A stretch of 64,000 nt of DNA from PALSA-612 sp963791225 (GCA_963791225.1 CAWBRV010000007.1:310001-374000), one strand, 5' to 3'. Shown: positions 50,662 to 59,068, counted from the first letter of the stretch. The notes: generated by a model not told the origin, from the sequence alone. Program-made: numbers and translations.

Positions 50662-52656
50662 GTGAAACGACGCAATTTTGCAACAGCAGCGGTCTTCTTT
50701 GCCGCGCTGCTGGTGGCTGCGCTTGCAGCTGCGTCGGTGAGCGCAGCGACCTCGTCGCAGAAGGCGCTGCCCACCAAGGGCAAGGGCTATCAGAAGGGGG
50801 CCGGGCACACCAGCGGGCGTGGCAACCTGCCGAACGGTGCGAAGACGCCGCAGGCAATCGGAACGGCGAAGTTCGCGCCGGCTTCGTCGAAGGGCACGTT
50901 CGCTCCGGTCAAGGCAGCACCGGCCAACGCGCAGGCTGTCAAGCAGCATGACCGGGCGATCCCGGGCAAGCACGGCTCGAAGTCGGCAGCTGCAGCTGCT
51001 GCCGCCGGCGCTGCCGCGCCCAACGCCGCGATCATCCCGCATGCTCATAGCCTGCCGATCACTTCCGCGAGCTACGCGGGGTCGGCCAAGGGTCTGAACG
51101 CCTTCGACCAGAGGTCGGCCGGTGGCTACATCGACACGCCGCCGGACCAGGCGCTCGCCGAGGGCAACGGCTTCGTGTTCGAGGCCGTGAACAACGTGTT
51201 CGAGATCATGGGCACGAACTTCGGCCACGTGACCAACGCGGAGCCGATGGAGCAGTTCTGGGCTCCCGCGCTCCTCGCCACGGGCTACCAGAACGTGTCC
51301 GACCCGAAGGCGCACTACGACAACGTCACGCGCAAGTGGTACGTGACGGAGCTGGCCTACACCGGGCCTCCGGTTCCGGGCTCTGCGGTCTTCATCGCCG
51401 TGAGCACGACGTCGGATCCGCTGTCGACCTACAACATCTACGTCCTCGACGTCAGCTTCGACGGCGTCGACTGTTCCGGTGACCCGTTCGGATGCCTCGG
51501 TGACCAGCCGCTGCTCGGCATGAACCGCAACGCGCTGTTCATCTCGACGAACTCGTTCGACTGGACGGATCCGGGCTTCAACGGGACGCAGCTGTACATC
51601 ATCGACTCGACCGCTCTGGCGGCCGGGTTCCTGTTCCCGAATATCGTCTACTTCGACCTCGGCGGGACCATCCCGGTCCCCGAGACCGACCCGGTAGACA
51701 CGTGCGGCTCGTTCGTGTACCCGTTCTCGGCGTTCTGCTGGTACTCGGTTCAGCCGGCGACGACGCCGAACCAGTCGTTCGTGACCGCTCGAGGCGGGAC
51801 GGAGTTCTTTATGTCCGCGCTCGACTTCCTGGGCTCGAACGACAACCGGATCGCCCTCTGGGCGCTCACGAACACGTCGTCGATCAACAGCGTCTCGCCG
51901 TCGATGTTCATCAACTACGCAATCGCGAGCACGGAGAGCTACGGGTTCCCGTTCACGGACACCCCGGGCTTCTCGCCGTACGCGGAGCAGCCGTCAGGCG
52001 GCAACACGCCGTTCTGCGACTTCTTCGCAGGCCCGTTCTGCGAGCCCGCACCGATCGCCAACAACGATGACCGGATGAACGAGGTCAAGTCGGTCGTGGC
52101 CGGCGGCAACCCGGCTCACAACTGGGGCGGTGTGAACACCGACGCCCTGGTGCCCGATCCGATTGGCCACCTGCACCGCCGGTCGGCGATCGCGTACTTC
52201 GACATCAGCGCAACCGCCTGGGCCGGCCCGTTCGTGGTCGGCGCCGGCGTCAACGCACAGGGCTATGTCGCCAACTGGAACAACGACGTGATCTTCCCTG
52301 CGATCGGCGTCTCCACTGACGGCATCAACGGTGCGATGGTCTTCACCCTCACGGGCAACACGAACTTCCCGAGTGTGGCCGTGGCGAAGGTCGGAGATCA
52401 CAACCCGATCACGAAGATCCCTGTCGTGCTTGCCGGTCAGGATGTTCTGGACGACTTCGGCTGGATCATCTTCGGCACTCCGCGCTGGGGTGACTACTCC
52501 GCTGCTGTGGGCGATGGCAGGACGATCTACCTCGCGACGGAGTACATCCAGTACCCGAGTTGCAGTGACATCGACTTCTTCTTCGACGACACGTGCGGAG
52601 GAACTCGTGACTTCTTCACCAACTGGGGAACTGGGCTCGTGAAGGTGAACGTCTAG
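50662..52656 (+). CDS. Large secreted protein of unknown function
   Basis: 664 residues from GTG 50662, with RBS GGAGAGG seven bases upstream. Signal peptide (AAVFFAALLVAALAAASVSA), a ~110-residue low-complexity Lys/Gly/Ala region, then a soluble domain (~residues 125-664) with repeated hydrophobic/aromatic motifs (YIDTPPDQALAEGNGFVFEA, RKWYVTELAYTGPP, SAVFIAVSTTSDPLSTYNIY, PLLGMNRNALFISTNSFDW). The pattern resembles a beta-propeller-like surface protein; not recognised at family level. The purine-rich leader, good RBS and only U-tailed terminator of the window suggest high expression. Confidence 0.8.
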   Translation: MKRRNFATAAVFFAALLVAALAAASVSAATSSQKALPTKGKGYQKGAGHTSGRGNLPNGAKTPQAIGTAKFAPASSKGTFAPVKAAPANAQAVKQHDRAIPGKHGSKSAAAAAAAGAAAPNAAIIPHAHSLPITSASYAGSAKGLNAFDQRSAGGYIDTPPDQALAEGNGFVFEAVNNVFEIMGTNFGHVTNAEPMEQFWAPALLATGYQNVSDPKAHYDNVTRKWYVTELAYTGPPVPGSAVFIAVSTTSDPLSTYNIYVLDVSFDGVDCSGDPFGCLGDQPLLGMNRNALFISTNSFDWTDPGFNGTQLYIIDSTALAAGFLFPNIVYFDLGGTIPVPETDPVDTCGSFVYPFSAFCWYSVQPATTPNQSFVTARGGTEFFMSALDFLGSNDNRIALWALTNTSSINSVSPSMFINYAIASTESYGFPFTDTPGFSPYAEQPSGGNTPFCDFFAGPFCEPAPIANNDDRMNEVKSVVAGGNPAHNWGGVNTDALVPDPIGHLHRRSAIAYFDISATAWAGPFVVGAGVNAQGYVANWNNDVIFPAIGVSTDGINGAMVFTLTGNTNFPSVAVAKVGDHNPITKIPVVLAGQDVLDDFGWIIFGTPRWGDYSAAVGDGRTIYLATEYIQYPSCSDIDFFFDDTCGGTRDFFTNWGTGLVKVNV

Positions 52657-52696
52657 CTCGATATCACCCCCAAGTCGTCTCGCGAGAGGCGACACC

Positions 52697-52731
52697 GAGA
52701 GGCGGCGGGGAAACCCGCCGCCTCTCTTTTT
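52697..52731 (+). terminator. Intrinsic terminator with T-tract
   Basis: Perfect 13-bp stem GAGAGGCGGCGGG/CCCGCCGCCTCTC with GAAA tetraloop followed at once by TTTTT. It lies 40 bp after the large secreted protein and is the only classical terminator seen in the window. Confidence 0.95.
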
Positions 52732-52748
52732 GGTCCCGTTCGGGCCGG

Positions 52749-53762
52749 CTAGCCGTCGAACACGTCGGCGCCACAGCCGAAGACGAGCGCCGCGCGCACG
52801 TCCTCCGGCTCGACTCCGTCGAGCGCCGGATGGTCGAGATCCACGGTGACACCTGGCCATGCGTCGAGGCCGAGCGCTGCCGCGCCGTTCCCGGCGCCGA
52901 TCGCGAGCAGCTGCGAGACCGGCACCACCTCGCGCCGGCCCAGCCGGCGCCGCGCGATTCCCTCGAGCTCCCGCAGCTCTTCCAGCGGGTCGATCCGCAC
53001 GTTCGAGTCGGATCCGATCGCAAGCCGAATCCTCCGCTCGAGCAAGCCCTCGAGCGGCGGGAAGCCGTCACCGAGGTTCGCCTCGGTCGTCGGACACAGG
53101 CAGACCGTCGCGCCCGCGTCGGCGAGCAGGTCGAGCTCCGAGGAGTCGGCGTGCGTTGCGTGGACGACGGTGGTCGACGGGCCCAGGCAGCCGCACCGGG
53201 CGAGCAGCTCGATCGGTCTGACGCCGTGCTCGGCGAGGCACTCCTCGATCTCGCGCGGCTGCTCGCAGGCGTGCACGTGGAGGACGAGCCCCTCGCGCGC
53301 CGCATACCGGCCGATCTCGGCCAGCCAGGCGGCCGAGCAGGCGCGCACGGAGTGGGGGGCGAGGCCGACGCGGCCACCGCTCTCCCGGAGCCGCTCGAGC
53401 TGGCCGAGGTAGTCGGCGACCGACTCCTGTCGGAATCGCTTCAGCCCGCCCCGCTCGTAGGCGGCGAGGAGGAGGACGATGTCGACGCCTGCGGCTGCGG
53501 CCGCCTCGAGCGCGGCGAGCGCCTCGGGGAGGCCCAGATAGTGGAACTCGCCGACGGCCGTGTAGCCGGCGGTCCGCATCTCGCGGTACGTCCGCTCGTA
53601 CGCCGCGCGCACCGTCTCCGGTGTCTGGCGCTCGGCCTCCGCGAGCATCGACTCGCGCCACGCCCAGAAGTCACCCCCGGCACCGCGCCCGCGCAGCGCG
53701 CGCTGAAACGCGTGTGAGTGGGCCGTCACGAACCCTGGGAGCGAGATCCGGCTGTTCGTCAC
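52749..53762 (-). CDS. hutF: Formimidoylglutamate deiminase-like amidohydrolase
   Basis: 337 residues of a zinc amidohydrolase related to HutF (N-formimino-glutamate + water to N-formylglutamate + ammonia). Metal-site and family landmarks: SLPGFVTAHSHAFQRALRGR, GDFWAWRESMLAEA, AVGEFHYLGL, HVHACEQPREIEECL, TTVVHATHADSSEL, CLCPTTEANLGDG and AIGSDSNVRIDPLEELREL. It lacks the usual N-terminal beta-sandwich strands, so it is compact. The rest of the hut pathway is not in the window. GTG start 53762. Confidence 0.82.
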   Translation of the reverse strand: MTNSRISLPGFVTAHSHAFQRALRGRGAGGDFWAWRESMLAEAERQTPETVRAAYERTYREMRTAGYTAVGEFHYLGLPEALAALEAAAAAGVDIVLLLAAYERGGLKRFRQESVADYLGQLERLRESGGRVGLAPHSVRACSAAWLAEIGRYAAREGLVLHVHACEQPREIEECLAEHGVRPIELLARCGCLGPSTTVVHATHADSSELDLLADAGATVCLCPTTEANLGDGFPPLEGLLERRIRLAIGSDSNVRIDPLEELRELEGIARRRLGRREVVPVSQLLAIGAGNGAAALGLDAWPGVTVDLDHPALDGVEPEDVRAALVFGCGADVFDG

Positions 53763-53835
53763 TGGGGGCGAATTGTCGCGCTTCCGGCACGGCTGCGTCG
53801 GAAGGCGGACATCCGTGACACGATGGGCGATCTCC

Positions 53836-54414
53836 GTGTCGCGCCTCCACCGGTACCTCCCGAACGCCCTCACGGTGCTCCGGTTCGCGCTCGTGCCCAT
53901 CTTCATCGTGCTGATGGTGCAGGCGAGCGATGGGCACAGCTGGGCGGCCGGCGTCGTGTTCGCCATCGCCGGCATCACCGACCAGATCGACGGCGCCCTG
54001 GCACGGCGCTGGCACGTCGAGTCCGAGTTCGGCAAGTACGCCGACCCGCTCGCCGATCGGCTGATGATCGACTCGGCCGTGCTGCTCCTCTACCTCGACG
54101 GCCGCCTGCCGTGGGTGGCGCTCGTGATCGTGTTCGGCCGCGACATCCTGCTGATCGCCGGCGCGCGCTACTTCAAGCCGCGCGGCTACGAGTTCTCCGT
54201 GAACTTCCTCGGCAAGACTGCGACGTGGGTGCTCTATCTGGCCGTCGGGTGCGTGATCGTCACGACCGACGCCGAGCGCTGGCCGCTCGTCCTCTTCTGG
54301 GTGGGCGTCGGCCTGGCGATCGCGGCGGCCGTAGCCTATGCCGTCGGCGCCTGGCGGAGCCTGGGGAGGAGTTCCGGCCCGGGCCGCAAATCTCAAGTAA
54401 AGGTTGACCCTTGA
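53836..54414 (+). CDS. pgsA: CDP-alcohol phosphatidyltransferase (PgsA-like)
   Basis: About 192 residues; GTG 53836 is chosen, GTG 53815 also possible. RYLPNALTVLRFALVPIFIV begins the first helix. The signature DGALARRWHVESEFGKYADP, LADR fits DG-x2-AR-x8-G-x3-D-x3-D exactly. A multi-pass membrane enzyme that joins CDP-diacylglycerol to an alcohol, most likely glycerol-3-phosphate. The CDP-diacylglycerol supplier CdsA is encoded at 40211-41074. Upstream neighbour of rsiG. Confidence 0.9.
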   Translation: MSRLHRYLPNALTVLRFALVPIFIVLMVQASDGHSWAAGVVFAIAGITDQIDGALARRWHVESEFGKYADPLADRLMIDSAVLLLYLDGRLPWVALVIVFGRDILLIAGARYFKPRGYEFSVNFLGKTATWVLYLAVGCVIVTTDAERWPLVLFWVGVGLAIAAAVAYAVGAWRSLGRSSGPGRKSQVKVDP

Positions 54415-54465
54415 GCGGCCCGCTGCTTCAATGAGCCGGCCGGGCGAATCCGACGAAAGGGCCAT

Positions 54466-54708
54466 GTGGAAGCGCTTCCCGATCTCACCAAGCTGGGCGA
54501 CGACGACCTCGAGCGTCTGATCGACGACCTCGAGCGGAGGGAGAGCGAGGTCTCCTACGAGCGGCGCCTGCTGCAGGGGAAGATCGACATCCTCCGTGCC
54601 GAGCGAGTGGCGCGCAAGCGTGGGCAGTCGGAGGACGAGCTCGCGCACGTCGACGTCGACCGTCTCAGCGAGATCCTCGCCCGCAAGGCCTCCCCCGAGA
54701 CTGAGTGA
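54466..54708 (+). CDS. rsiG: RsiG-type c-di-GMP-binding anti-sigma factor, single-motif form
   Basis: 80 residues, two predicted helices forming a coiled coil. Residues Glu26, Ser30, Arg33, Gln37 and Asp41 (ESEVSYERRLLQGKID) match the E-x3-S-x2-R-x3-Q-x3-D motif exactly. That motif binds cyclic di-GMP in RsiG, the anti-sigma of WhiG-type sigma factors in Streptomyces. Streptomyces RsiG carries two copies; this protein has one, like the homodimeric RsiG described from Rubrobacter. If functional, c-di-GMP would arm a homodimer to hold a WhiG/FliA-type sigma. No such sigma gene lies in the window. GTG 54466; the stop overlaps the FHA gene by GTGA. Confidence 0.8.
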   Translation: MEALPDLTKLGDDDLERLIDDLERRESEVSYERRLLQGKIDILRAERVARKRGQSEDELAHVDVDRLSEILARKASPETE

Positions 54709-55166
54709 GCCACATCTACTGCTCCGAGTGCGGCTTCCAGAACTCGGAAGCCGCGAACTTCTGCGCCCGCTGTGGCGCGATGCTCGAGCACGAGGGCAAC
54801 GAGGCGGAGACGACGCTCAGCTACACGCCCGACCAGATCACCGAGGAGCCCTCGGCCGGCGTCGAGGGGATCGAGGGGCCTGCGCTCGTCGTCCGCTCAG
54901 GGGGTGGGCGCTCGGGCGAGGCGTTCATCCTGCAGGGTGAGCGCACGACGATCGGCCGCTCGCCCGACTGCGACGTCTTCCTCGACGATGTCACCGTGTC
55001 GCGAAAGCACGCGGTCGTCGCGGAGGTCGACGGACGCTTCGTGATCGAGGACCTCGGCAGCCTGAACGGCACCTTCCTGAACCGGCGGCGAATCGAGCAG
55101 GCGCCGCTCACCGACGACGACGAGGTGCAGATCGGCAAGTACCGCCTCGTCTTCCTGGCTCGATGA
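54705..55166 (+). CDS. Zinc-ribbon FHA-domain protein
   Basis: 153 residues. N-terminal zinc ribbon YCSECGFQNSEAANFCARCG (two Cys-x2-Cys pairs), a linker containing ETTLSYTP (candidate phosphothreonine), and a C-terminal FHA domain (ERTTIGRSPDCDVFLDD, VSRKHAVV, EDLGSLNGTFLNRRRI). The layout resembles GarA/Odhl-type phosphopeptide-binding regulators, but the zinc ribbon differs. Overlaps rsiG and the MerR gene by four bases each, suggesting one regulatory operon. Confidence 0.9.
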   Translation: MSHIYCSECGFQNSEAANFCARCGAMLEHEGNEAETTLSYTPDQITEEPSAGVEGIEGPALVVRSGGGRSGEAFILQGERTTIGRSPDCDVFLDDVTVSRKHAVVAEVDGRFVIEDLGSLNGTFLNRRRIEQAPLTDDDEVQIGKYRLVFLAR

Positions 55167-55861
55167 GCGTCGCGACCACATACGAGCAGCCCGCCCAGGC
55201 GCCGCGCCTGCAGACGATCGGCGCCGTGTGCCGCCGCCTGAAGGCGGAGTTTCCCGACATCTCGATCTCGAAGATCCGCTACCTCGAGGAGCAGGGCCTG
55301 CTTGCGCCCCGGCGCACGCGCGGCGGGTACCGGATGTTCAGCGAGGACGACGTCGATCGCCTCGAGACGATCCTGCGCCTCCAGCGCGACGAGTTCCTGC
55401 CCTTGCGCGTCATCCGGCAGGAGCTGGCCACGACCGTGCAGAAGGGCAGGCGTCGGCAGCGGCCCGCGCTGGCGACGGAGGAGCAGGAGCTGACCCTCGA
55501 CGAGCTCTGCACGCGCGCCCAGATCGCCCCGGCTCTCGTCCGCGACCTCGAGGGGTTCGGGCTCCTCCAGCCGACGACCGTGCGCGGAGGGCACCGGTAC
55601 CGCGAGTCTGACGTCGAGGTTGCCGCGCTCTGCGGGCAGCTCGCAGGCTACGGCATGAGCGCCAGGCACCTGCGGACATTCCAGACGTCGGCCGAGCGGA
55701 ACGCCGGCCTGCTCGGCCAGATCACGGCGCCTGCCTTGCACGCACGGAGCCTCGAGCGCCGTCAGCAAGGGCTCGAGGATCTTCGGGCGCTCGGCGAGCT
55801 CGTCCAGGATCTCTCACAGCTCCTGCTCTGGCAAAGCCTGCGCCGCCACGCAACGGGCTGA
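55163..55861 (+). CDS. MerR-family transcriptional regulator
   Basis: 232 residues. N-terminal winged HTH: LQTIGAVCRRLKAEFPDISI, SKIRYLEEQGLLAPRRTRGG, YRMFSEDDVDRLETILRLQR. A second MerR-like region (ELCTRAQIAPALVRDLEGFG, TVRGGHRYRESDVEVAALCG) follows, then a helical tail. No effector-binding cysteine pair is seen, so it is not a classical metal sensor. This two-HTH form following an FHA gene resembles FtsR (which controls ftsZ in corynebacteria) or HspR-like regulators. ATGA overlap with the FHA gene. Confidence 0.88.
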   Translation: MSVATTYEQPAQAPRLQTIGAVCRRLKAEFPDISISKIRYLEEQGLLAPRRTRGGYRMFSEDDVDRLETILRLQRDEFLPLRVIRQELATTVQKGRRRQRPALATEEQELTLDELCTRAQIAPALVRDLEGFGLLQPTTVRGGHRYRESDVEVAALCGQLAGYGMSARHLRTFQTSAERNAGLLGQITAPALHARSLERRQQGLEDLRALGELVQDLSQLLLWQSLRRHATG

Positions 55862-55881
55862 CGGACGGATAGGCTCCGCGC

Positions 55882-56400
55882 GTGCCCGTCGACCTCAAGG
55901 CGAAGATCCGCGACGTTCCGGACTTCCCGAAGCCGGGCGTCGTCTTCAAGGACATCATGCCCCTGCTGAGCGATCCGGAGGCTCTGCGCGAGACCGTCGA
56001 CCGGATCGCGGAGTGGGCGGCGCCACGGAAGCCGGACGTCGTGCTGGGCGCCGAGGCACGCGGCTACATCACCGGCGGCGCGCTCGCCTGCCGGCTCGGC
56101 TGCGGCTTCGTCCCGGCGCGGAAGCCCGGGAAGCTGCCCTGGCGGACCGTGGCGGTCAAGTATGCGCTCGAGTACGGCTTCGACCAGCTCGAGGTGCACG
56201 CCGACTCGATCCGGGCCGGGCAGCGCGTCCTCGTGCACGACGACGTGCTCGCGACCGGCGGCACGGCGAAGGCGACGGTCGAGCTCGTCGAGCAGCTGGG
56301 CGGTATCGTCGTCGGATTGCCGTTCATCATCGAGCTCGGCTTCCTCAACGGTCGCGAGCGGCTCCAGGGCCACGACGTCTACTCGCTGATCGAGTACTAG
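55882..56400 (+). CDS. apt: Adenine phosphoribosyltransferase
   Basis: 172 residues. IRDVPDFPKPGVVFKDIMPL, VLGAEARGYITGGALACRLG, FVPARKPGKLPW, and the PRPP loop VLVHDDVLATGGTAKATVEL are complete. It salvages adenine to AMP. GTG 55882 follows TAGGCT by six bases, supporting this start and a leaderless transcript, although it is 20 bp after the MerR gene. Confidence 0.95.
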   Translation: MPVDLKAKIRDVPDFPKPGVVFKDIMPLLSDPEALRETVDRIAEWAAPRKPDVVLGAEARGYITGGALACRLGCGFVPARKPGKLPWRTVAVKYALEYGFDQLEVHADSIRAGQRVLVHDDVLATGGTAKATVELVEQLGGIVVGLPFIIELGFLNGRERLQGHDVYSLIEY

Positions 56401-56446
56401 CAGTGTCGTTCAGCGGCACGTCCGGCGTGTCGACTAGAACACCGAT

Positions 56447-57052
56447 ATGTACGACTCGCTGAGCACGCGCTACACGTTCCCGTGCCCGGCGCGCGGGGAG
56501 GCCCGGGTGCTGCTCCACGACTTCCGCGAGCTCGACCGGCTACCGGGCGCGACCCATCCGGCTGTGTTCCGCGTCCGCTACGCGTGCGCGTGCGGCGACG
56601 AGCACGTCGGGCTCGTGGCGCACGACGAGCTCGACTGGGCGCCTCTCGGGCTCGACTCGCGTGTCTTCCTCAACCTCATGACCGACCGGCTCGAGCCGGT
56701 CAAGGACGAGTTCGGCGACCTCGCCGCGCGGCGGATCGGCGCGGGGGAGTGGCCGTGGAGCTTCTTCTGCTATCCGGAGGAGCGGCCCCGGCCCGTCTTC
56801 CCGTCGATGTTCTGGCTGCTGGCACCGGGGCACGCGGAAGGCTCCGTCGGGCTCGCCGTCCGTTGCCCGGCCTGTCTGCGCGTCTCGATCAACATCGTCT
56901 CCGCAGCGCACGTCGACGTTCCGTTCCACAACGACGCCGCGGTGGGTGTCGTCGAGCACGTCTTCCGCGACGACGCGCTGCGAACGGTGGAGGAGTTTCG
57001 CGCCGAGCTCGACTCGTCGGCGTTCGACGCGAGACGCCTCCAGCTCCACTAG
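56447..57052 (+). CDS. Conserved-looking hypothetical protein with cysteine pairs
   Basis: 201 residues; ATG 56447 follows TAGAAC by six bases. Contains YACACGDEHVG and VRCPACLRVSIN, two Cys-x-Cys and Cys-x2-Cys clusters that could form one zinc site, and aromatic segments (GAGEWPWSFFCYPEER, FPSMFWLLAPGH). Family not recognised. Soluble, no signal peptide. Confidence 0.65.
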   Translation: MYDSLSTRYTFPCPARGEARVLLHDFRELDRLPGATHPAVFRVRYACACGDEHVGLVAHDELDWAPLGLDSRVFLNLMTDRLEPVKDEFGDLAARRIGAGEWPWSFFCYPEERPRPVFPSMFWLLAPGHAEGSVGLAVRCPACLRVSINIVSAAHVDVPFHNDAAVGVVEHVFRDDALRTVEEFRAELDSSAFDARRLQLH

Positions 57053-57117
57053 CGGTCCACTCGCGTCAGGGATTGGCGGCAGTCGTGACCGTGCCGATCA
57101 CGGGAGCGAGGACGACG

Positions 57118-57333
57118 ATGAGCTCCTACGCGATCGAGAATCCGCATGGCCGGCGCCGGCTTCTGAGCCACTGTGCGCTCCTGGGTCGCGCGCTGAAGCG
57201 TCGTGTACCCGCCCGCCGCAGGCTCGAGGCGGCTCTCGGCCGCGACCAGGCGCGCGACCTCGTGCAGGCGCTAGCCGGCGGTCACGACCCGGCGCGACGC
57301 GTGCGCCGGCGGCGCGTCAGATCCTCGCCGTAG
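57118..57333 (+). CDS. Small basic protein
   Basis: 71 residues from ATG 57118: SSYAIENPHGRRRLLSHCAL, then very Arg-rich (RALKRRVPARRRLEAALGR, RRVRRRRVRSSP). It could bind nucleic acid. Overlaps the 3' end of the convergent membrane-protein gene by 52 bp, and the Arg-rich tail may be biased by that antisense overlap. Not a known family. Confidence 0.4.
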   Translation: MSSYAIENPHGRRRLLSHCALLGRALKRRVPARRRLEAALGRDQARDLVQALAGGHDPARRVRRRRVRSSP

Positions 57334-57500
57334 AGACGGACGACGAGAAACACGCCTCCGCCCACGAGAGCGCCGAGGAGGCCCGCGACGGCCTCGGAGA
57401 CCCCGACGGCGAGCGCGAACAGCCAGACGTAGACGGCGAACACGAGGCACCAGAGGAACGCCGAGACACCTGGTGCAACGCTGGGAGCGCGAAGGTGCAT
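57282..57500 (-). CDS. Small two-helix membrane protein
   Basis: 72 residues from ATG 57500. Two hydrophobic helices (VSAFLWCLVFAVYVWLFALA and EAVAGLLGALVGGGVFLVVR) and a short Arg-rich tail. Looks like a real small membrane protein; no family recognised. Confidence 0.6.
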   Translation of the reverse strand: MHLRAPSVAPGVSAFLWCLVFAVYVWLFALAVGVSEAVAGLLGALVGGGVFLVVRLYGEDLTRRRRTRRAGS

Positions 57501-57986
57501 GTTGTGGGAGATCCTAACCGCGGGACCGGAGCGTCGACAAAGAAAATGCGTCGAGTCGGTGGCGCTTTCGTCCTCCGGGCCCGCCGACGCTCGGCTTTCG
57601 CCTGACGCCGCCTGGCTCGGATTCGTCCTACCGGCGCTCCGTGCTCGACGCAAATGCGACTCTACGACCTCGGGCCGCGGGGCGCAAGACCCGGCGCCTC
57701 GGGAAAGTCCGCAATTTGCACCCAAGCTTCTCGCCGCCGAATTTTCGAAGCACGCGTCGCCGCGTGGCGAACTTCGCCGACCGGTCGGAGGGAGGGGTCA
57801 TACGACGGCAGCCGACCCTCGGAATCGGCCAACTTGACATAACACGCGTTATCGTGCAGACCGAATTCAGACGGGCCCTTTCGCCCGGGTCTGGTCGATG
57901 GCTATGCTTAGCCGCGCGGTGGGCGCCTGCGGGAGGACGGTGCGTCGACCGGACGGGCGGCGCATACGAGCGGAAGCGAGGCGTGG
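57501..57986. other. 486-bp region upstream of the sigma-factor gene
   Basis: No supportable gene. The left half is low in protein-like signal. The right half has TTGACA (57834-57839), an ATAAC-N4-GTTAT dyad (57839-57852), GAATTC, a GGGCCC-rich stretch and TGGCTATGCT (57898-57907) as an extended -10 candidate. It is probably the regulatory region of the sigma gene, with a leader of about 75-120 nt. Confidence 0.5.
57834..57852 (+). promoter_or_regulatory. TTGACA with ATAAC-N4-GTTAT operator-like dyad
   Basis: A perfect -35 hexamer directly abuts a 5+4+5 inverted repeat that would occupy the promoter spacer. The matching -10 position (57857-57862) is weak (CAGACC), so an activator or alternative -10 is possible. 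Confidence 0.45.
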
Positions 57987-59060
57987 ATGACGACCACTGA
58001 GCGGCCCGAAGAGCCGACAGTCGATTTCGAGACTCTCTTCCAGAGCGAGGATTTCCTGCAGCTCCTGGAAACCGCGGACGCGCAGGGCTCGATCAAGATC
58101 GCCGAGCTCGGCGAGCTCCTGGACCTGCACGGCTTCGACCCCGTCGAATCCGATCTCGTCTTCCGCGAGCTCGAGGCGCGCGGCTACGAGCTGATCGAGG
58201 AGGAACGCGAGACCGCGGCCGCCGTGCTGACCGCGCCCGTCGAGACGACCACCGATGCGCTGCAGCTCTTCCTGCGCGAAGCCGGCCGCCATCCGCTGCT
58301 CACCGCCGCCCAGGAAGTCGAGCTGGCCAAGCGGATCGAGCGCGGCGACGAAAATGCGAAACAGCACATGATCCAGGCGAATCTCCGCCTCGTCGTCTCG
58401 ATCGCGAAGAACTACCGGAACCAGGGCCTCCCCTTCCTCGACCTGATCCAGGAAGGCACGCTCGGCCTGATCCGCGCGGTCGAGAAGTTCGACTGGCGTC
58501 GCGGCTACAAGTTCTCGACCTACGCCACGTGGTGGATCCGCCAGGCGGTCGCCCGCGCGCTGGCCGACAAGGCGCGCACGATCCGCATGCCCGTCCACAT
58601 CGTCGAGCGGCTGCAGAAGATGAACCGGGCCGAGCGGAACCTGTGGACGCAGCTCGGACGGGAGCCAACGCTGGACGAGATCGCCGAGGAGGCGAGCCTC
58701 CCGATCCAGCAGGCGCGCGAGGTGCGCGCCGCCGCCCGCGCCGCCACGAGCCTCGACCAGCCCGTCGGCGACCAGGAGGAGGCGGTCCTCGGGGACTTCG
58801 TCGCCGGCGAGGGTTTGCTCCCCGACGAGCAGGTCGAGCTGTCGCTCCGCAGCCAGGCGCTGCAGCAGGCGCTCCGCGCGCTCACGGAACGCGAGCGCGA
58901 GGTGCTGGCCCTCCGCTACGGCCTCGACGACCAGGAGCCGAAGACGCTCGAGGAGATCGGCCGGCGGCTCGGGCTCACGCGAGAGCGGGTTCGGCAGATC
59001 GAGGTCGAGGCGCTGCGCCGGCTCGCGAGCCTGCGCGAGATCCAGGCTGTTCCGTACTAG
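57987..59060 (+). CDS. sigA: Primary-type RNA polymerase sigma factor (SigA/HrdB-like) 1
   Basis: 357 residues. An acidic N-terminal segment of about 90 residues with the region-1-like KIAELGELLDLHGFDPVESD precedes region 1.2 (ALQLFLREAGRHPLLTAAQE). Region 2 reads LRLVVSIAKNYRNQGLPFLD, LIQEGTLGLIRAVEKFDWRR, GYKFSTYATWWIRQAVARAL. Regions 3-4 are RALTEREREVLALRYGLDD and EIGRRLGLTRERVRQIEVEA. All core and promoter-binding regions are complete, fitting a group 1 or 2 sigma. It converges with a second such gene at 59088-60014. Confidence 0.93.
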   Translation: MTTTERPEEPTVDFETLFQSEDFLQLLETADAQGSIKIAELGELLDLHGFDPVESDLVFRELEARGYELIEEERETAAAVLTAPVETTTDALQLFLREAGRHPLLTAAQEVELAKRIERGDENAKQHMIQANLRLVVSIAKNYRNQGLPFLDLIQEGTLGLIRAVEKFDWRRGYKFSTYATWWIRQAVARALADKARTIRMPVHIVERLQKMNRAERNLWTQLGREPTLDEIAEEASLPIQQAREVRAAARAATSLDQPVGDQEEAVLGDFVAGEGLLPDEQVELSLRSQALQQALRALTEREREVLALRYGLDDQEPKTLEEIGRRLGLTRERVRQIEVEALRRLASLREIQAVPY

Positions 59061-59068
59061 CGAATCGG

